NCBI GenBank assembly: GCA_036721445.1
Contig: DAIMKZ010000014.1
Coordinates: 1-30,238 of the forward strand
Source of the DNA: UBA4055 sp036721445
Lineage (GTDB): Bacteria; UBA4055
Length of the DNA: 30,238 bases
Direction: 5' to 3'
The position numbers were made by a program, and so were the translations under genes. Positions 1 through 8,708 of the stretch are shown here, piece by piece. Each line of letters begins with the position of its first letter. The first letter of the stretch is position 1. The notes under the pieces were generated by a model. It was given only the letters and a program-made list of their open reading frames with translations, ran no database searches and had not been told where the DNA came from.

Positions 1-2240
1 TCAAAACCGAAAGTGCTTCCTTTCCTGAAGGCACTTTCTGCTGTCATTTTACCTTTGTGTTTATCTATAAATTCTTTGCAAAGTAAAAGTCCGATCCCGG
101 TTCCTTTCTCGTTTGACGTTCCGGTAGTGGAATAGTGCTTATCAATAGCGAATACTTTCGATATATCTTTCTTTTTGATCCCGACTCCCGTATCGGTCAC
201 TTTAAAAATAAGTCTGCGCCCTGAAACATTGTAGTTAATTTCTATACGGCCTTCAGGTTTAGTAAATTTTACAGCGTTGGTAATCAGATTCCTTATAACC
301 GTTTTAAGCATATTTTTATCGCCTGTAATAAAAACTTTTCCCGGATCGTTCATTTCCAAAGCAATATTCTTGAATTCGGCATTGGGTCTTAAAAGTTCGC
401 AACTTGACCTGACAATTTCAGAAAAATCGAATTCGACCGGGTTAAAATTCTTTAGTCCGCTCTGTGTCCTTGACCACTCAAGCAGATTCTCTATGAGTCT
501 CAGAAGGTGAAGGGTCGATGTATTTATCGTCTTTATATATTCCTTCTGTTTCGTACATGTCAGCTCATCGAAATACGTGATGAGTATCTCCGATGTTGTA
601 TAAAGTATTGAAAAAGGATTCTTGAGATCATGGGCGATTATATTAAAAAATTTATCTTTGGCAGAGTTAGACTTCATGAGTTCGTTTTTTGATCTCTTCA
701 GCTCCTTGTTGAGCCTCGACAGTTCAGCATTCCTTATCCTGTAGTTCTCATTCTCTTTCTGTCTTTTATAATTTTCATATTTATGCGAGATCGCGTTCAG
801 TTCGTTCTGCTTTTCTATGCTTAATATTTCTTCGTTAAGCTTTGAATACATCACATAGTAGCCTAAAGCTTTTTTAAAATTATTTTTTCTGCCGTATATC
901 TCTGAAAGGATCTTATTCGCATCCCTGATCTTATCTTTCAAACCCAGTTTTTCAGCTATCATTTGTGATCTTTTTATATAAACAAGAGCCTCTTCATACA
1001 TTCCTTTCAACATATAGAGACTGGCAATGTTTCTGTATATACCTGAAACTGTCTTTTTATAATCCATTTTCTCGGCAATATTTTTCGCTTCGAGAAGATA
1101 AGTCTCGGCTTTCAGGAGATCGTTCTTTTTTAAATACAGCATTCCGAGATTCTCAAGAGATTCTGATAAACCTGAGAGGTAGTTCATTTCCCTTCTCATT
1201 TTTACGGATTCTTCAAAAAAAGGAATTGCTTTACCGAACTGGTTCATTTTGTCATAGATCCTTCCGAGATCGTTATATGAGTTGGCGATACCCCTTTTAT
1301 CATCGACCGACTTTCTCATTTCAAGAGCTTTAAGGGAGTAGTTCAAAGCTTTTTCCAGATTGTACAGCCTTGAATATATCATTCCGATATTAGAGAGAGT
1401 ATTTGCAATGAAAGGCGGATTGTTCGTTCTCTCTTTCAGCTTCAGAGCTTTGAACTGGCATTCCAGAGCTTCTGAGAACAATGATGTCTCAAAATAAATC
1501 AGACCTAGATTATTATAACACATCCCCTGTTTTTCGGAATTTCTTGTTCTCTGGTAAATATTGAGTGTTTTCAGACAGTATTCAAGAGCTTTCGGGTAAT
1601 CCCCTTTATGGTAACAGGCAAGACTTATGTTGTTCAAACAGGCTGCGACAGCTTCTTCGTTCTCATGCCTTTTCTCTCTGATCTTAAGTGACTGATTGAA
1701 ATATTCAAGCGCTTTGTTGTAATTACTCTGATAGAAGTAATTCACACCTATTTTATTCATTACTTCAGAAATACCCATCCAGAATTTAAGCTGTGTCCTG
1801 AGCTCGAGCGATTTGAAATAATAATTTAAGCCCTCATCCATTTTTGTCATTTTTGTCATTGCATCGCCTAAACCGCTGTAAATGAATGAAACAGCCCTTT
1901 TATTTTTTTCAGGAGTAAGCTCAAGCGCCTTTAAAAAATAGCTCTGAGCATCGGAAAGTTTGAAAAGTTTCAAACATACTTCACCGAGATTCTTGTACAG
2001 AAGCGAGACCGTAGTGTTTTCAGTTCTGCTGTCTGAAATTTTTAAGGCTTCAAGTAAAAATTTCTCTGAATCATGGAACTTATTCTCTTCAAGATACATA
2101 CTTCCAAGATCAAGCAGAGTACGAATCCTGTGATCTCCGCTGCTGCCTTTCAAATCTTCGTGAAGTTTTCTCTTAACTTCCTCAAAATCAGAAACTTCAA
2201 CCTTATCTGATCTGTCCGATATTTTACCGTTATTTTTCAT
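1..2240 (-). CDS. TPR-repeat sensor histidine kinase (3' end beyond window)
   Basis: This is a cytosolic sensor kinase of at least 746 residues, read from the minus strand up to the window edge. No signal peptide or membrane segment is visible. Residues about 20-480 are tandem 40-residue TPR units (signatures such as ALEYFNQSLKIRE). A charged coiled coil follows at about 485-530, then the HisKA H-box HDLKNPF with phospho-acceptor His537. The HATPase domain shows the N box around Asn655 (NLITNAVKF), the G1 box DTGVGI at 683 and the G2 box GTGIGL at 713. It would autophosphorylate in response to a ligand or protein bound by the TPRs; the partner response regulator is not in view. It starts 10 bp after the upstream GGDEF gene, so the two are probably cotranscribed. 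The ATG at 2240 has only a weak ribosome site. A 9-bp tandem duplication near 1839-1860 gives the local MTKMTKM. Only the extreme C-terminus of the ATPase domain, or a fused further domain, is missing. Confidence 0.9.
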   Translation of the reverse strand, partial: MKNNGKISDRSDKVEVSDFEEVKRKLHEDLKGSSGDHRIRTLLDLGSMYLEENKFHDSEKFLLEALKISDSRTENTTVSLLYKNLGEVCLKLFKLSDAQSYFLKALELTPEKNKRAVSFIYSGLGDAMTKMTKMDEGLNYYFKSLELRTQLKFWMGISEVMNKIGVNYFYQSNYNKALEYFNQSLKIREKRHENEEAVAACLNNISLACYHKGDYPKALEYCLKTLNIYQRTRNSEKQGMCYNNLGLIYFETSLFSEALECQFKALKLKERTNNPPFIANTLSNIGMIYSRLYNLEKALNYSLKALEMRKSVDDKRGIANSYNDLGRIYDKMNQFGKAIPFFEESVKMRREMNYLSGLSESLENLGMLYLKKNDLLKAETYLLEAKNIAEKMDYKKTVSGIYRNIASLYMLKGMYEEALVYIKRSQMIAEKLGLKDKIRDANKILSEIYGRKNNFKKALGYYVMYSKLNEEILSIEKQNELNAISHKYENYKRQKENENYRIRNAELSRLNKELKRSKNELMKSNSAKDKFFNIIAHDLKNPFSILYTTSEILITYFDELTCTKQKEYIKTINTSTLHLLRLIENLLEWSRTQSGLKNFNPVEFDFSEIVRSSCELLRPNAEFKNIALEMNDPGKVFITGDKNMLKTVIRNLITNAVKFTKPEGRIEINYNVSGRRLIFKVTDTGVGIKKKDISKVFAIDKHYSTTGTSNEKGTGIGLLLCKEFIDKHKGKMTAESAFRKGSTFGF

Positions 2241-2250
2241 TCTTTTGGAT

Positions 2251-3942
2251 CTAATCTATTTCGTCCGATCTGACTACGCAGTTCTTTCCCTTTGATTTTC
2301 CCTGATACAATGCTTCATCCGCTTTGTTAATGCAGTAGTCTATATCCATAATAGCATCAAAAACATTCACGCCGAAAGTCATTGTGATGTTAAGCTTGAT
2401 ATCGCGATAGTAAAATGTTTCATTCTCAATCTTTTTTCTTATTTTCTCCGCCACAAGAGAACCGCCTTCAAGCTCGGTTTTTGGCATGAGAAAAATGAAT
2501 TCCTCACCGCCCCATCTTCCGATACAATCCTGTTTTCTGAGAACTGAACGCATCAGGTTAGCAAGATTGACCAGGACAAAATCTCCGCAGTCATGCCCGT
2601 AACTGTCGTTGAAGGTCTTAAAATTGTCAATGTCGGATATAACAAGAACAAATTTCTCCCCGCTTCTTTCAAATTTCAAAGCCTCGTATTTTATCTTGTC
2701 TAAGATATCTCTTCTGTTGGACAGCCTTGTAAGAGGATCAGTACGGGCAAGAAGATCAAGTTTCATATAAGCCTCGGTCAGCTCTCTGTTCTTCTTCTTG
2801 ATGATATCGTTGGCCTTCTGAAGGTCTTTTATATATTTCGCCATCTCTACGTTTTTCAGTCTGTATATCTCGGCCTCTTTTTCTTTCTGTTCTGCAATGT
2901 ACCGGGACTGTATCTCCGCTATCTTTCCCGACAGTTCGCCGTATATCGAGTCTTTGAGTTCGCTGAATTTCTTATAATTATCATAAGCCGACCTGAAATC
3001 TTTCTGCTCAAAATAAAGTTCGGCAAAAATCTGATAGCTTTCCTGCTCGACATTTCTCGCGCTCAAAACTTTGGCCTGCGCCAGAGCAGCTTTAAGGTGA
3101 GTCTCTGCTTCTCTGTATTTCTTCATTTCAAAATACGTCCTTGCCGCTTCGTTCGATGTGTTGGCAAGATTATACAGGAGATCCTGTTCTTTAGCTATCT
3201 TCAAAGATCTTTTGAAATGTTCTAGAGCCGACTTAAGATCTCCTTTTTCCCTGTAGATGATCCCGATATTATTATGAACAGATGAGACCAGCTTTTTTTC
3301 TTCATTTTTTATATAAAGATCAAGCGCGTCCTGATAATACTTCAGAGATTGTTTATAATCTTTCAGTATCGAATACATGTTCCCGATGTTGTTGTATGAT
3401 TTAGCGATTGGGATCTCTTCTTTTAACTCCGTTCTTATTTTAAGAGACTGCTGATAGTAATCAAGAGCCTTATTATAATTTTTCAGCTGAAAATAAACAT
3501 TACCGACAGTGTTAAGTGAATCTGATATTCCTTTTTTATCGTGTATCTCCTCTCTTATCTTCAGAGCTTTCAGATAGAATTCAAGTGCCTGATCATAGTT
3601 AGTAAGACGGAAACTGACTTCTCCAACGCTGTTTAAAAACTCTGCTCTTTTTTTATCGTTCCTTGTTGCTTTTGAAAGTTCAAGTCCGGTCTGATAATAA
3701 GTAAGGGCTTTTTCATATTCATTTACGGTTTTGTACAGATCACCCAGTCTTATATAAATTTCAGCTTTTTTTGCATTTCCTTTAATAAGGTGTAAGAACT
3801 CAAGAGATTCAAGAGCGTAATTGATGCTTTTCGTCACTGATATCTTTTCATAGACCTCAGAAAGCTGCATTAATATTTTCAATTTTTCTTTGCCGTTCGT
3901 CTTATCAAGAACTTTTTCAAGTTCTGTAATCTGCTTTTTCAT
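2251..3942 (-). CDS. TPR-repeat diguanylate cyclase (GGDEF)
   Basis: This 563-residue protein should make cyclic-di-GMP from two GTP. The N-terminal roughly 340 residues are TPR units of 40 residues, a coiled coil follows (about 345-397), and the GGDEF domain covers about 398-555. The domain opens with DPLTRLSNRR, and the active-site motif is GGEEF at 478-482. RKQD at 469-472 lies five residues before it, which is the position of the inhibitory RxxD product-binding site, so feedback inhibition is likely. No transmembrane segment is seen, so TPR-mediated input is cytosolic. The ATG at 3942 has a good AAGGGGG ribosome site. It lies 26 bp after the lipoprotein gene and 10 bp before the TPR histidine kinase, whose N-terminal half has the same repeat architecture. 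The match between the two input modules suggests they sense related partners. The signal sensed is unknown. Confidence 0.92.
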   Translation of the reverse strand: MKKQITELEKVLDKTNGKEKLKILMQLSEVYEKISVTKSINYALESLEFLHLIKGNAKKAEIYIRLGDLYKTVNEYEKALTYYQTGLELSKATRNDKKRAEFLNSVGEVSFRLTNYDQALEFYLKALKIREEIHDKKGISDSLNTVGNVYFQLKNYNKALDYYQQSLKIRTELKEEIPIAKSYNNIGNMYSILKDYKQSLKYYQDALDLYIKNEEKKLVSSVHNNIGIIYREKGDLKSALEHFKRSLKIAKEQDLLYNLANTSNEAARTYFEMKKYREAETHLKAALAQAKVLSARNVEQESYQIFAELYFEQKDFRSAYDNYKKFSELKDSIYGELSGKIAEIQSRYIAEQKEKEAEIYRLKNVEMAKYIKDLQKANDIIKKKNRELTEAYMKLDLLARTDPLTRLSNRRDILDKIKYEALKFERSGEKFVLVISDIDNFKTFNDSYGHDCGDFVLVNLANLMRSVLRKQDCIGRWGGEEFIFLMPKTELEGGSLVAEKIRKKIENETFYYRDIKLNITMTFGVNVFDAIMDIDYCINKADEALYQGKSKGKNCVVRSDEID

Positions 3943-3968
3943 TAAACCCCCTTATTGCACAAAAGATA

Positions 3969-5114
3969 TTACTGCTGTTTTTTGTCAAGAAACCATTTTT
4001 CGGATTCTTTAAGACTAGCCTTGCTGATCGAAAATTCACCGTCTATCTCTTTGCACACTATTTCATAACCGATGTCAGTAAGCTTAGTTTTAATTGCATC
4101 ACACCTGTCCTGAGGGACATAAATGTCGTTCGGACTTGAGACTATGAAAAATTTAACATTACGGGCTTTTTTCAACACTTCGTCCGGGACCTTTGAAATG
4201 TCATAATCGGGTCCAAAAGCTATGACCCCTTTAATAAGACCGGGGTTTTTTATTGCCGCGTCAATTGCGGTTGTCGCACCCTGATGTAGTCCCAGAAGAT
4301 AAATTTCTTTCACATTGTACCTTTTCTGTACTTCAGATATCAGGTCCTTTATGTAGCTGACGCTTAAATCCTCAGATTTACCTATCAGCGATTCGTTCAT
4401 TTCGTCAATATTCCATCTGAACTCATTGGCCTGACCTATCGGAACACCGTAAGGAGCTTGAGGAACAACAAAAATGAATTCCGGTATATCAAAATGCTTC
4501 CATATCTTGACCATCTGGTTCTGGTTACTCGAATGCGCGTGAAGCGCAATAACTACAGTATATTTCTTGTCGGGATAAAATGCAAGAGGTTTGGTTATTC
4601 TGCATTTTAAAAGGGTCCTGGTCTCGATGACGATATCGTCCCCGAGATTTTTGATAATCTGACCTATGCTGTCAATAGCGGTATCGAATACCGTCATTCC
4701 TTTGACCGGCTCGAAATCAGGGTCTTTTTTAAGGTAATTAAAGTCAACAAATCCCAGATCAACTGCCCTGTATAAAAATTTCGTGCTCAGTTCAGGCTCT
4801 TTCATAAGCGCATAAGTACATGCCAGATTGTATGTCGCGATTATATCGTAGACATTATGGCTGAGAATGTAAAGATAATTTTGAGCAGCTTTCTTGTAAT
4901 CTTTTTCCCAATAAGCCTGATCCGCAGCTATCATATAATCCCTGAGATCTTTTTCCAGGAAATCTCCTATGTTCTTATCCATAGGATCTATCTTTTCAGG
5001 ATTGGACCAGTCTTTTACAGAGATAGCCATAGTTTTCACTTTGCCGCTTTCCTCTTTCGTGCATGACAGAATAAATACCGTCAGAACAATCAGAATTATA
5101 CTTTTCAGCTTCAT
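3969..5114 (-). CDS. Lipoprotein with TPR-like region and degenerate alpha/beta-hydrolase domain
   Basis: The product of 381 residues begins with a lipoprotein signal peptide (hydrophobic segment, then LSC with lipid-acceptor Cys18). Residues about 50-130 contain helical TPR-like pairs. Residues about 160-380 resemble the carboxylesterase/PHB-depolymerase branch of alpha/beta-hydrolases: the strand and loop ALHAHSSN, the strand FVVPQAP, and the nucleophile-elbow sequence LLGLHQGATT. In active members the elbow reads GxSxG; here the Ser position is His277. The acid position is kept (Asp330 in SSPND), but the place expected for the catalytic His has Phe361 (GEFS). The fold therefore seems retained while the triad is lost, suggesting a binding or sensory role; that is inference. 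I chose the ATG at 5114, preceded by GGGGGGT. An upstream in-frame TTG at 5144 would place the ribosome site inside the gene. It heads the run into the TPR GGDEF and kinase genes. Confidence 0.82.
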   Translation of the reverse strand: MKLKSIILIVLTVFILSCTKEESGKVKTMAISVKDWSNPEKIDPMDKNIGDFLEKDLRDYMIAADQAYWEKDYKKAAQNYLYILSHNVYDIIATYNLACTYALMKEPELSTKFLYRAVDLGFVDFNYLKKDPDFEPVKGMTVFDTAIDSIGQIIKNLGDDIVIETRTLLKCRITKPLAFYPDKKYTVVIALHAHSSNQNQMVKIWKHFDIPEFIFVVPQAPYGVPIGQANEFRWNIDEMNESLIGKSEDLSVSYIKDLISEVQKRYNVKEIYLLGLHQGATTAIDAAIKNPGLIKGVIAFGPDYDISKVPDEVLKKARNVKFFIVSSPNDIYVPQDRCDAIKTKLTDIGYEIVCKEIDGEFSISKASLKESEKWFLDKKQQ

Positions 5115-5167
5115 AGCGCTACCCCCCGCTATTATTTTTTTCAATTTTGATAATGACTTTCTATAAT

Positions 5168-5197
5168 AATATAAGCAATAAGTCGATAACTATGCAA
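5168..5197 (-). promoter_or_regulatory. Candidate promoter for the lipoprotein-GGDEF-kinase genes
   Basis: The 90-bp gap between aroC and the lipoprotein gene is very AT-rich. On the minus strand it holds TTGCAT (5197-5192) and, 18 bp on, TATATT (5173-5168), an acceptable sigma-70-like pair with a weak -35. It is the only sizeable gap before the signalling genes. No intrinsic terminator for aroC is visible here, so read-through is also possible. Confidence 0.3.
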
Positions 5198-5204
5198 ATT
5201 AAAT

Positions 5205-6200
5205 TTAATCTTTCTTTTTTATAATCATACATTTATTGATCAGATAAAGGTCGCAGATTGCTATCGCCGCTGCGGCCTCAATTATCACGGATGCCCTGAG
5301 ACCCGGACACACATCATGCCTGCCGGTTATGGTTAAGATTTCGGATTTCCCCGTTTGCAGATTGAGCGCTTCCTGCGGTTTCGATATCGATGACGGCGGC
5401 CTCATCGCAGTCCTGAAAAACACCCGGTTCCCGTTCGACAGGCCAGCTGTTATACCCCCGCAGTTGTTTGTTACGGTCGCCCCTGAAGAATCAACTAAAC
5501 GGTCGTTATATTCGCTGCCTTTCATGTCGGCCGAGGCGAAACCTTTCCCGAACTCAATACCTTTCACGCTGGGTATCGAGAATACTATATGGGATATCGC
5601 AGACTCAAGGGAATTGAAAAAAGGCTCGCCGACGCCTGCAGGGAGACCGTCAATTCTGCACTCAATAACGCCTCCTATACTGTCGCTTTCTTTGACGGCT
5701 TTAAGGACACTTCGATTTATATCGGCCGAACCGCCAGCCCGTACAAGGTCCGCGCTAAACTTGACTCCCTTTAGTATCTTTTTTGCTATTACTCCTGCAG
5801 CTACAAGCCCCAGCGTCAGCCTTGCGGAAAAATGTCCGCCGCCCCTGAGATCGTTGAATCCTCCGAATTTTACCCCCGCTGAGAAATCCGCCTGACCGGG
5901 CCTGGGCACCGATCTGAATTTATCATAATCGCGGCTTCGAATATTTTCGTTCAGGAACTCGATCAGTATCGGCGTCCCTGTGGTTTTCCCGTTAAGTACA
6001 CCGCTTTTTATGTTTGGAATATCACTTTCTTTTCTTTCCGTTGTACCTTTAGACAGAGGTTTTCTCCGGTTCAGATCGGATATCAGATCAGCTTTCTTTA
6101 AGCTTATACCGGCCGGACAACCGTCAATTATGATACCGACACATGGTCCGTGCGATTCTCCGTAAATATGTATCCTGAAGATTGTCCCGAAACTGTTCAT
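5205..6200 (-). CDS. aroC: Chorismate synthase
   Basis: It catalyses the last shikimate-pathway step, EPSP to chorismate, using reduced FMN in the cytosol. The 331 residues are a little short for the family (about 350-390). The N-terminal signature FGTIFRIHIYGESHG includes the conserved His17. The second signature region DLRGGGHFSARLT and the C-terminal GRHDVCPGLRASVIIEA are intact. One oddity: the usual RPGHAD/RPSHAD motif reads RPGQAD here, so the His numbered 106 in the E. coli protein is Gln103, from a clear CAG codon. Work on fungal chorismate synthase shows this His contributes to catalysis but is not absolutely required, so the enzyme may be slower or compensated. The ATG at 6200 overlaps the aroA stop (ATGA) and has AGGAG upstream, so it is translationally coupled as the last gene of the aro run. 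Confidence 0.95.
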   Translation of the reverse strand: MNSFGTIFRIHIYGESHGPCVGIIIDGCPAGISLKKADLISDLNRRKPLSKGTTERKESDIPNIKSGVLNGKTTGTPILIEFLNENIRSRDYDKFRSVPRPGQADFSAGVKFGGFNDLRGGGHFSARLTLGLVAAGVIAKKILKGVKFSADLVRAGGSADINRSVLKAVKESDSIGGVIECRIDGLPAGVGEPFFNSLESAISHIVFSIPSVKGIEFGKGFASADMKGSEYNDRLVDSSGATVTNNCGGITAGLSNGNRVFFRTAMRPPSSISKPQEALNLQTGKSEILTITGRHDVCPGLRASVIIEAAAAIAICDLYLINKCMIIKKKD

Positions 6201-7444
6201 TTCTGCTGCTCCTTCAAATAATTCAGTGCCTTAAAAAAATACGGAAATGATTTACCTACACATTCAGGGTCTTTAATAAGAAGACCTCTTTCTGAATTTA
6301 AAGCCGCGACAGCCATCCCCATAGCTATTCTGTGATCGTTATGGGGATCGAGCTCTGTATATTCAAGCTCGCTTTTCCTGACTGAAATGTACCCTCTTCT
6401 GAAATCAATACGGGCGCCGGCCTTTTTTAGTTCCGCCGCAATTACTTCAGGCCTGTTCGACTCCTTATCTTTAAGCCTCTCGTAATTATATATTTGTGTT
6501 TCGCCATCAGCATTTAATCCAAGTATCACCAGCGGAACGAAAAGATCGGGGCAGTTTTTGATATCTGCCCTGATCCCTTTTAATTCACTTTTGCTGACCG
6601 TGACTGAACTCTGATTTGAAATTACTTCCGCGCCTGACAACTTTATAAATTCTGTTATTGCCCTGTCAGCCTGAAGACTTTCCCTGTCCAAACCGCTTAC
6701 AGTTACTGATCCGGCGACAGCTCCGGCGACAAGAAATATGGCTGCAGAAGACCAGTCGCCTTCTATATCGACCTTGCCGGAAATAAACTCCCTTCCACCT
6801 TTGATAAATATCTTTTTCTCTCCGTCCAGTTTTATCTCCGCGCCGAACTGATTTAATAGTTTCGCAGTCATTTCAATATAAGGAAAGCTGACAGGATTTT
6901 TCAATACGATCTCGCTGTCACCTTCCGCTATCGAAAGCGCGAAAAGAAGACCTGAGATCAGCTGAGAACCTGTTGGGTTGTCAACTGCTGCTTTTCCGCT
7001 TTTCAAAGGTCCTCTGATCTTAAGGCATTTCTTATCAAGAATACACTCTGATCCGAGTTGAGACAATACTTCACAAATATGCTGATTTCCCCTTTTTAAC
7101 AGTTCTTCAGTTCCGAAAATTCTGTAAAATCCTTCATATAGCGACAGAACTGGAGCAAAAAGCCTTAAGCATAAACCTGATTCGTTACAAAATATATCTG
7201 CTTTCTTCAGTTTTTCAGGGCCCCTGATCTTGAACGAATTTCCGAAAAAAATAAACTCCGCTCCCAGTCTCCTGACAGAACTCAATACAGATTCAGAATC
7301 TCTGCTCTCTCTATAGTTTGTTATCTCTATTCCTTTTTTATTCAGAAGCCCGAGCAGAAGCACTCTCTGTATCTGGCTTTTTGAAGGATATGCAGTGATC
7401 TCTCCAGATAAAGTTCCGTTATCTATAAATATGCTTTCCGGCAT
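6197..7444 (-). CDS. aroA: 3-phosphoshikimate 1-carboxyvinyltransferase (EPSP synthase)
   Basis: It joins shikimate-3-phosphate and phosphoenolpyruvate to give EPSP, the substrate of the adjacent aroC product. Length (415 residues) is normal. Key residues by comparison with the E. coli enzyme: Lys22 and Ser23 in YPSKSQIQR, Arg94 in the PEP loop, catalytic Asp300 (NCPD), Glu328 and Arg331 (KESNR), Asp370-His371-Arg372 (NDHR) and Lys398 (CVGKSFP). The PEP-loop sequence is NESGLCLRLF, where E. coli has NAGTAMRPL, so the positions equal to E. coli Thr97 and Pro101 are both Leu. The ATG at 7444 lies 26 bp inside the end of the aroE-aroK fusion gene, and the stop overlaps aroC by 4 bp. All this indicates a single translationally linked aro operon. 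Confidence 0.96.
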   Translation of the reverse strand: MPESIFIDNGTLSGEITAYPSKSQIQRVLLLGLLNKKGIEITNYRESRDSESVLSSVRRLGAEFIFFGNSFKIRGPEKLKKADIFCNESGLCLRLFAPVLSLYEGFYRIFGTEELLKRGNQHICEVLSQLGSECILDKKCLKIRGPLKSGKAAVDNPTGSQLISGLLFALSIAEGDSEIVLKNPVSFPYIEMTAKLLNQFGAEIKLDGEKKIFIKGGREFISGKVDIEGDWSSAAIFLVAGAVAGSVTVSGLDRESLQADRAITEFIKLSGAEVISNQSSVTVSKSELKGIRADIKNCPDLFVPLVILGLNADGETQIYNYERLKDKESNRPEVIAAELKKAGARIDFRRGYISVRKSELEYTELDPHNDHRIAMGMAVAALNSERGLLIKDPECVGKSFPYFFKALNYLKEQQK

Positions 7445-8708
7445 CGATCTCCCTTATTATATTTTCAGATTCTTTCTCCGCGTCGTTCGTTCTTACAGAC
7501 ACAATAATATCCGCACATAAAACATAATCATTCTTTCTTGACGCGAACATCCTCTCCCAGGAAGACTCTGGGTCGTTAATACCAAACATCGGTCTTTTAG
7601 TCAATTCCTCCTCATTGATTCTCGATAATATAACATCATACCCGATGTCTAAAAGTACAGTATAGCAGCTCTCTTTTAATATTTTCCTGTTCTTTTCTGA
7701 ACTTAAAGCTCCGGCACCTACCGAGATCACAGTATTTTCAAGTGAACAGGCCTCTTCCAGGGCTTTTTCCTCGAGTCTCCTGAACCCGCTTTCTCCGGCA
7801 GAACTGAATATCTCCTTTATCAGTTCACCTGAAGCTTTTTCGACTGTCTCGTCCGTATCTATGAATTTCATCGCGTAATGATCTGATATTATCTTACCGT
7901 AAGTCGTCTTACCGCTCAATGTAGGTCCGATAAGAGCTATGTTTTTTCGCTCGTCCTTTATCTCAAGGCTCTTTTTCATTTCGTTTATATCCGGATATAT
8001 GTCAAAAAAATGCTCGTATGATTTTGCCGCCTGATAGATGAGCCATTCAAATCCGCTTACATATCGCTTGCAGTGAGGTCTTAAGCTCTCGTCCGAGTAA
8101 TTCGCGTTCAGGACTATTGTATGATTGAGAGATCCTTGGAGAAATTCGGGTATTTTGGGCACTGCGGAGATCATCAGATAGGTATTGATCAGCTGATCCT
8201 TGAGTTCATCGAATTTTATACAGCCGCATTTTAGATCTGAAGATATTTTTTCTGCTTTATGATCGGTCCTGTTGCAGATAAATACATCTCCACCGAGTTC
8301 CTTCACAGCATAAACCGCTGCTTTTGCCGCCCCCCCCGCCCCGACAACAATACATTTTTTACCCTTTACTTCTATTCCGTTATTTACAAGAGAGTGCTCC
8401 ACGCCATAAACATCAGTATTCAATCCATAAATTGAATTATTTCTTTTTATAACAACATTTACAGCTCCGATCTTTTTCGAAATATTATCCGTATTTTCTA
8501 GCTGATTGAAAACCTCTTCCTTGAAAGGCGAAGTAATATTAACTCCGGAGAATCCGTATTTACGAATCATTTGCATAATTCCGCTACTATCCTTCATTGA
8601 AAAAGCTAAGTACCTGCACTCCATTTCATACTTACTGAAAAGAGAGTTGAATATCGCCGAACTTCTGCTGTGCCCGGCCGGATTGCCTATGAGTGCGTAT
8701 TTTTTCAT
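7419..8708 (-). CDS. Fused shikimate dehydrogenase - shikimate kinase
   Basis: One 429-residue reading frame carries two consecutive shikimate-pathway enzymes. Residues 1-about 248 are AroE: substrate-site Ser pair (GHSRSS), catalytic Lys63 in NITSPFK, Asp99 in LNTD, the NADP-binding GAGGAAKA at 123-130, the NRT motif at 146-148 and the C-terminal GFEWLIYQAA. Residues about 255-429 are AroK: P-loop GPTLSGKTT at 261-269, shikimate-binding Asp in FIDTDE, FRRLEE, and RP at 372-373. The usual GGG shikimate loop reads GAG (331-333). The fusion would take 3-dehydroshikimate to shikimate-3-phosphate, which AroA then uses. It is the first gene of the aro run. The ATG at 8708 has no clear ribosome site, but a short upstream frame stops one base before it, so coupled initiation is possible. 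A frameshift artefact is unlikely because both halves are in frame and intact. Confidence 0.94.
   Translation of the reverse strand: MKKYALIGNPAGHSRSSAIFNSLFSKYEMECRYLAFSMKDSSGIMQMIRKYGFSGVNITSPFKEEVFNQLENTDNISKKIGAVNVVIKRNNSIYGLNTDVYGVEHSLVNNGIEVKGKKCIVVGAGGAAKAAVYAVKELGGDVFICNRTDHKAEKISSDLKCGCIKFDELKDQLINTYLMISAVPKIPEFLQGSLNHTIVLNANYSDESLRPHCKRYVSGFEWLIYQAAKSYEHFFDIYPDINEMKKSLEIKDERKNIALIGPTLSGKTTYGKIISDHYAMKFIDTDETVEKASGELIKEIFSSAGESGFRRLEEKALEEACSLENTVISVGAGALSSEKNRKILKESCYTVLLDIGYDVILSRINEEELTKRPMFGINDPESSWERMFASRKNDYVLCADIIVSVRTNDAEKESENIIREIDAGKHIYR

Noticed and set aside
5112..5144. Upstream TTG start (5144) for the lipoprotein gene
   Set aside because: The ATG at 5114 has a G-rich ribosome site and gives a normal lipoprotein signal peptide; the TTG has neither.
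5329..5895. Plus-strand open frame of 188 codons inside aroC
   Set aside because: It is antisense to conserved aroC motifs and is explained by codon bias of the real gene.
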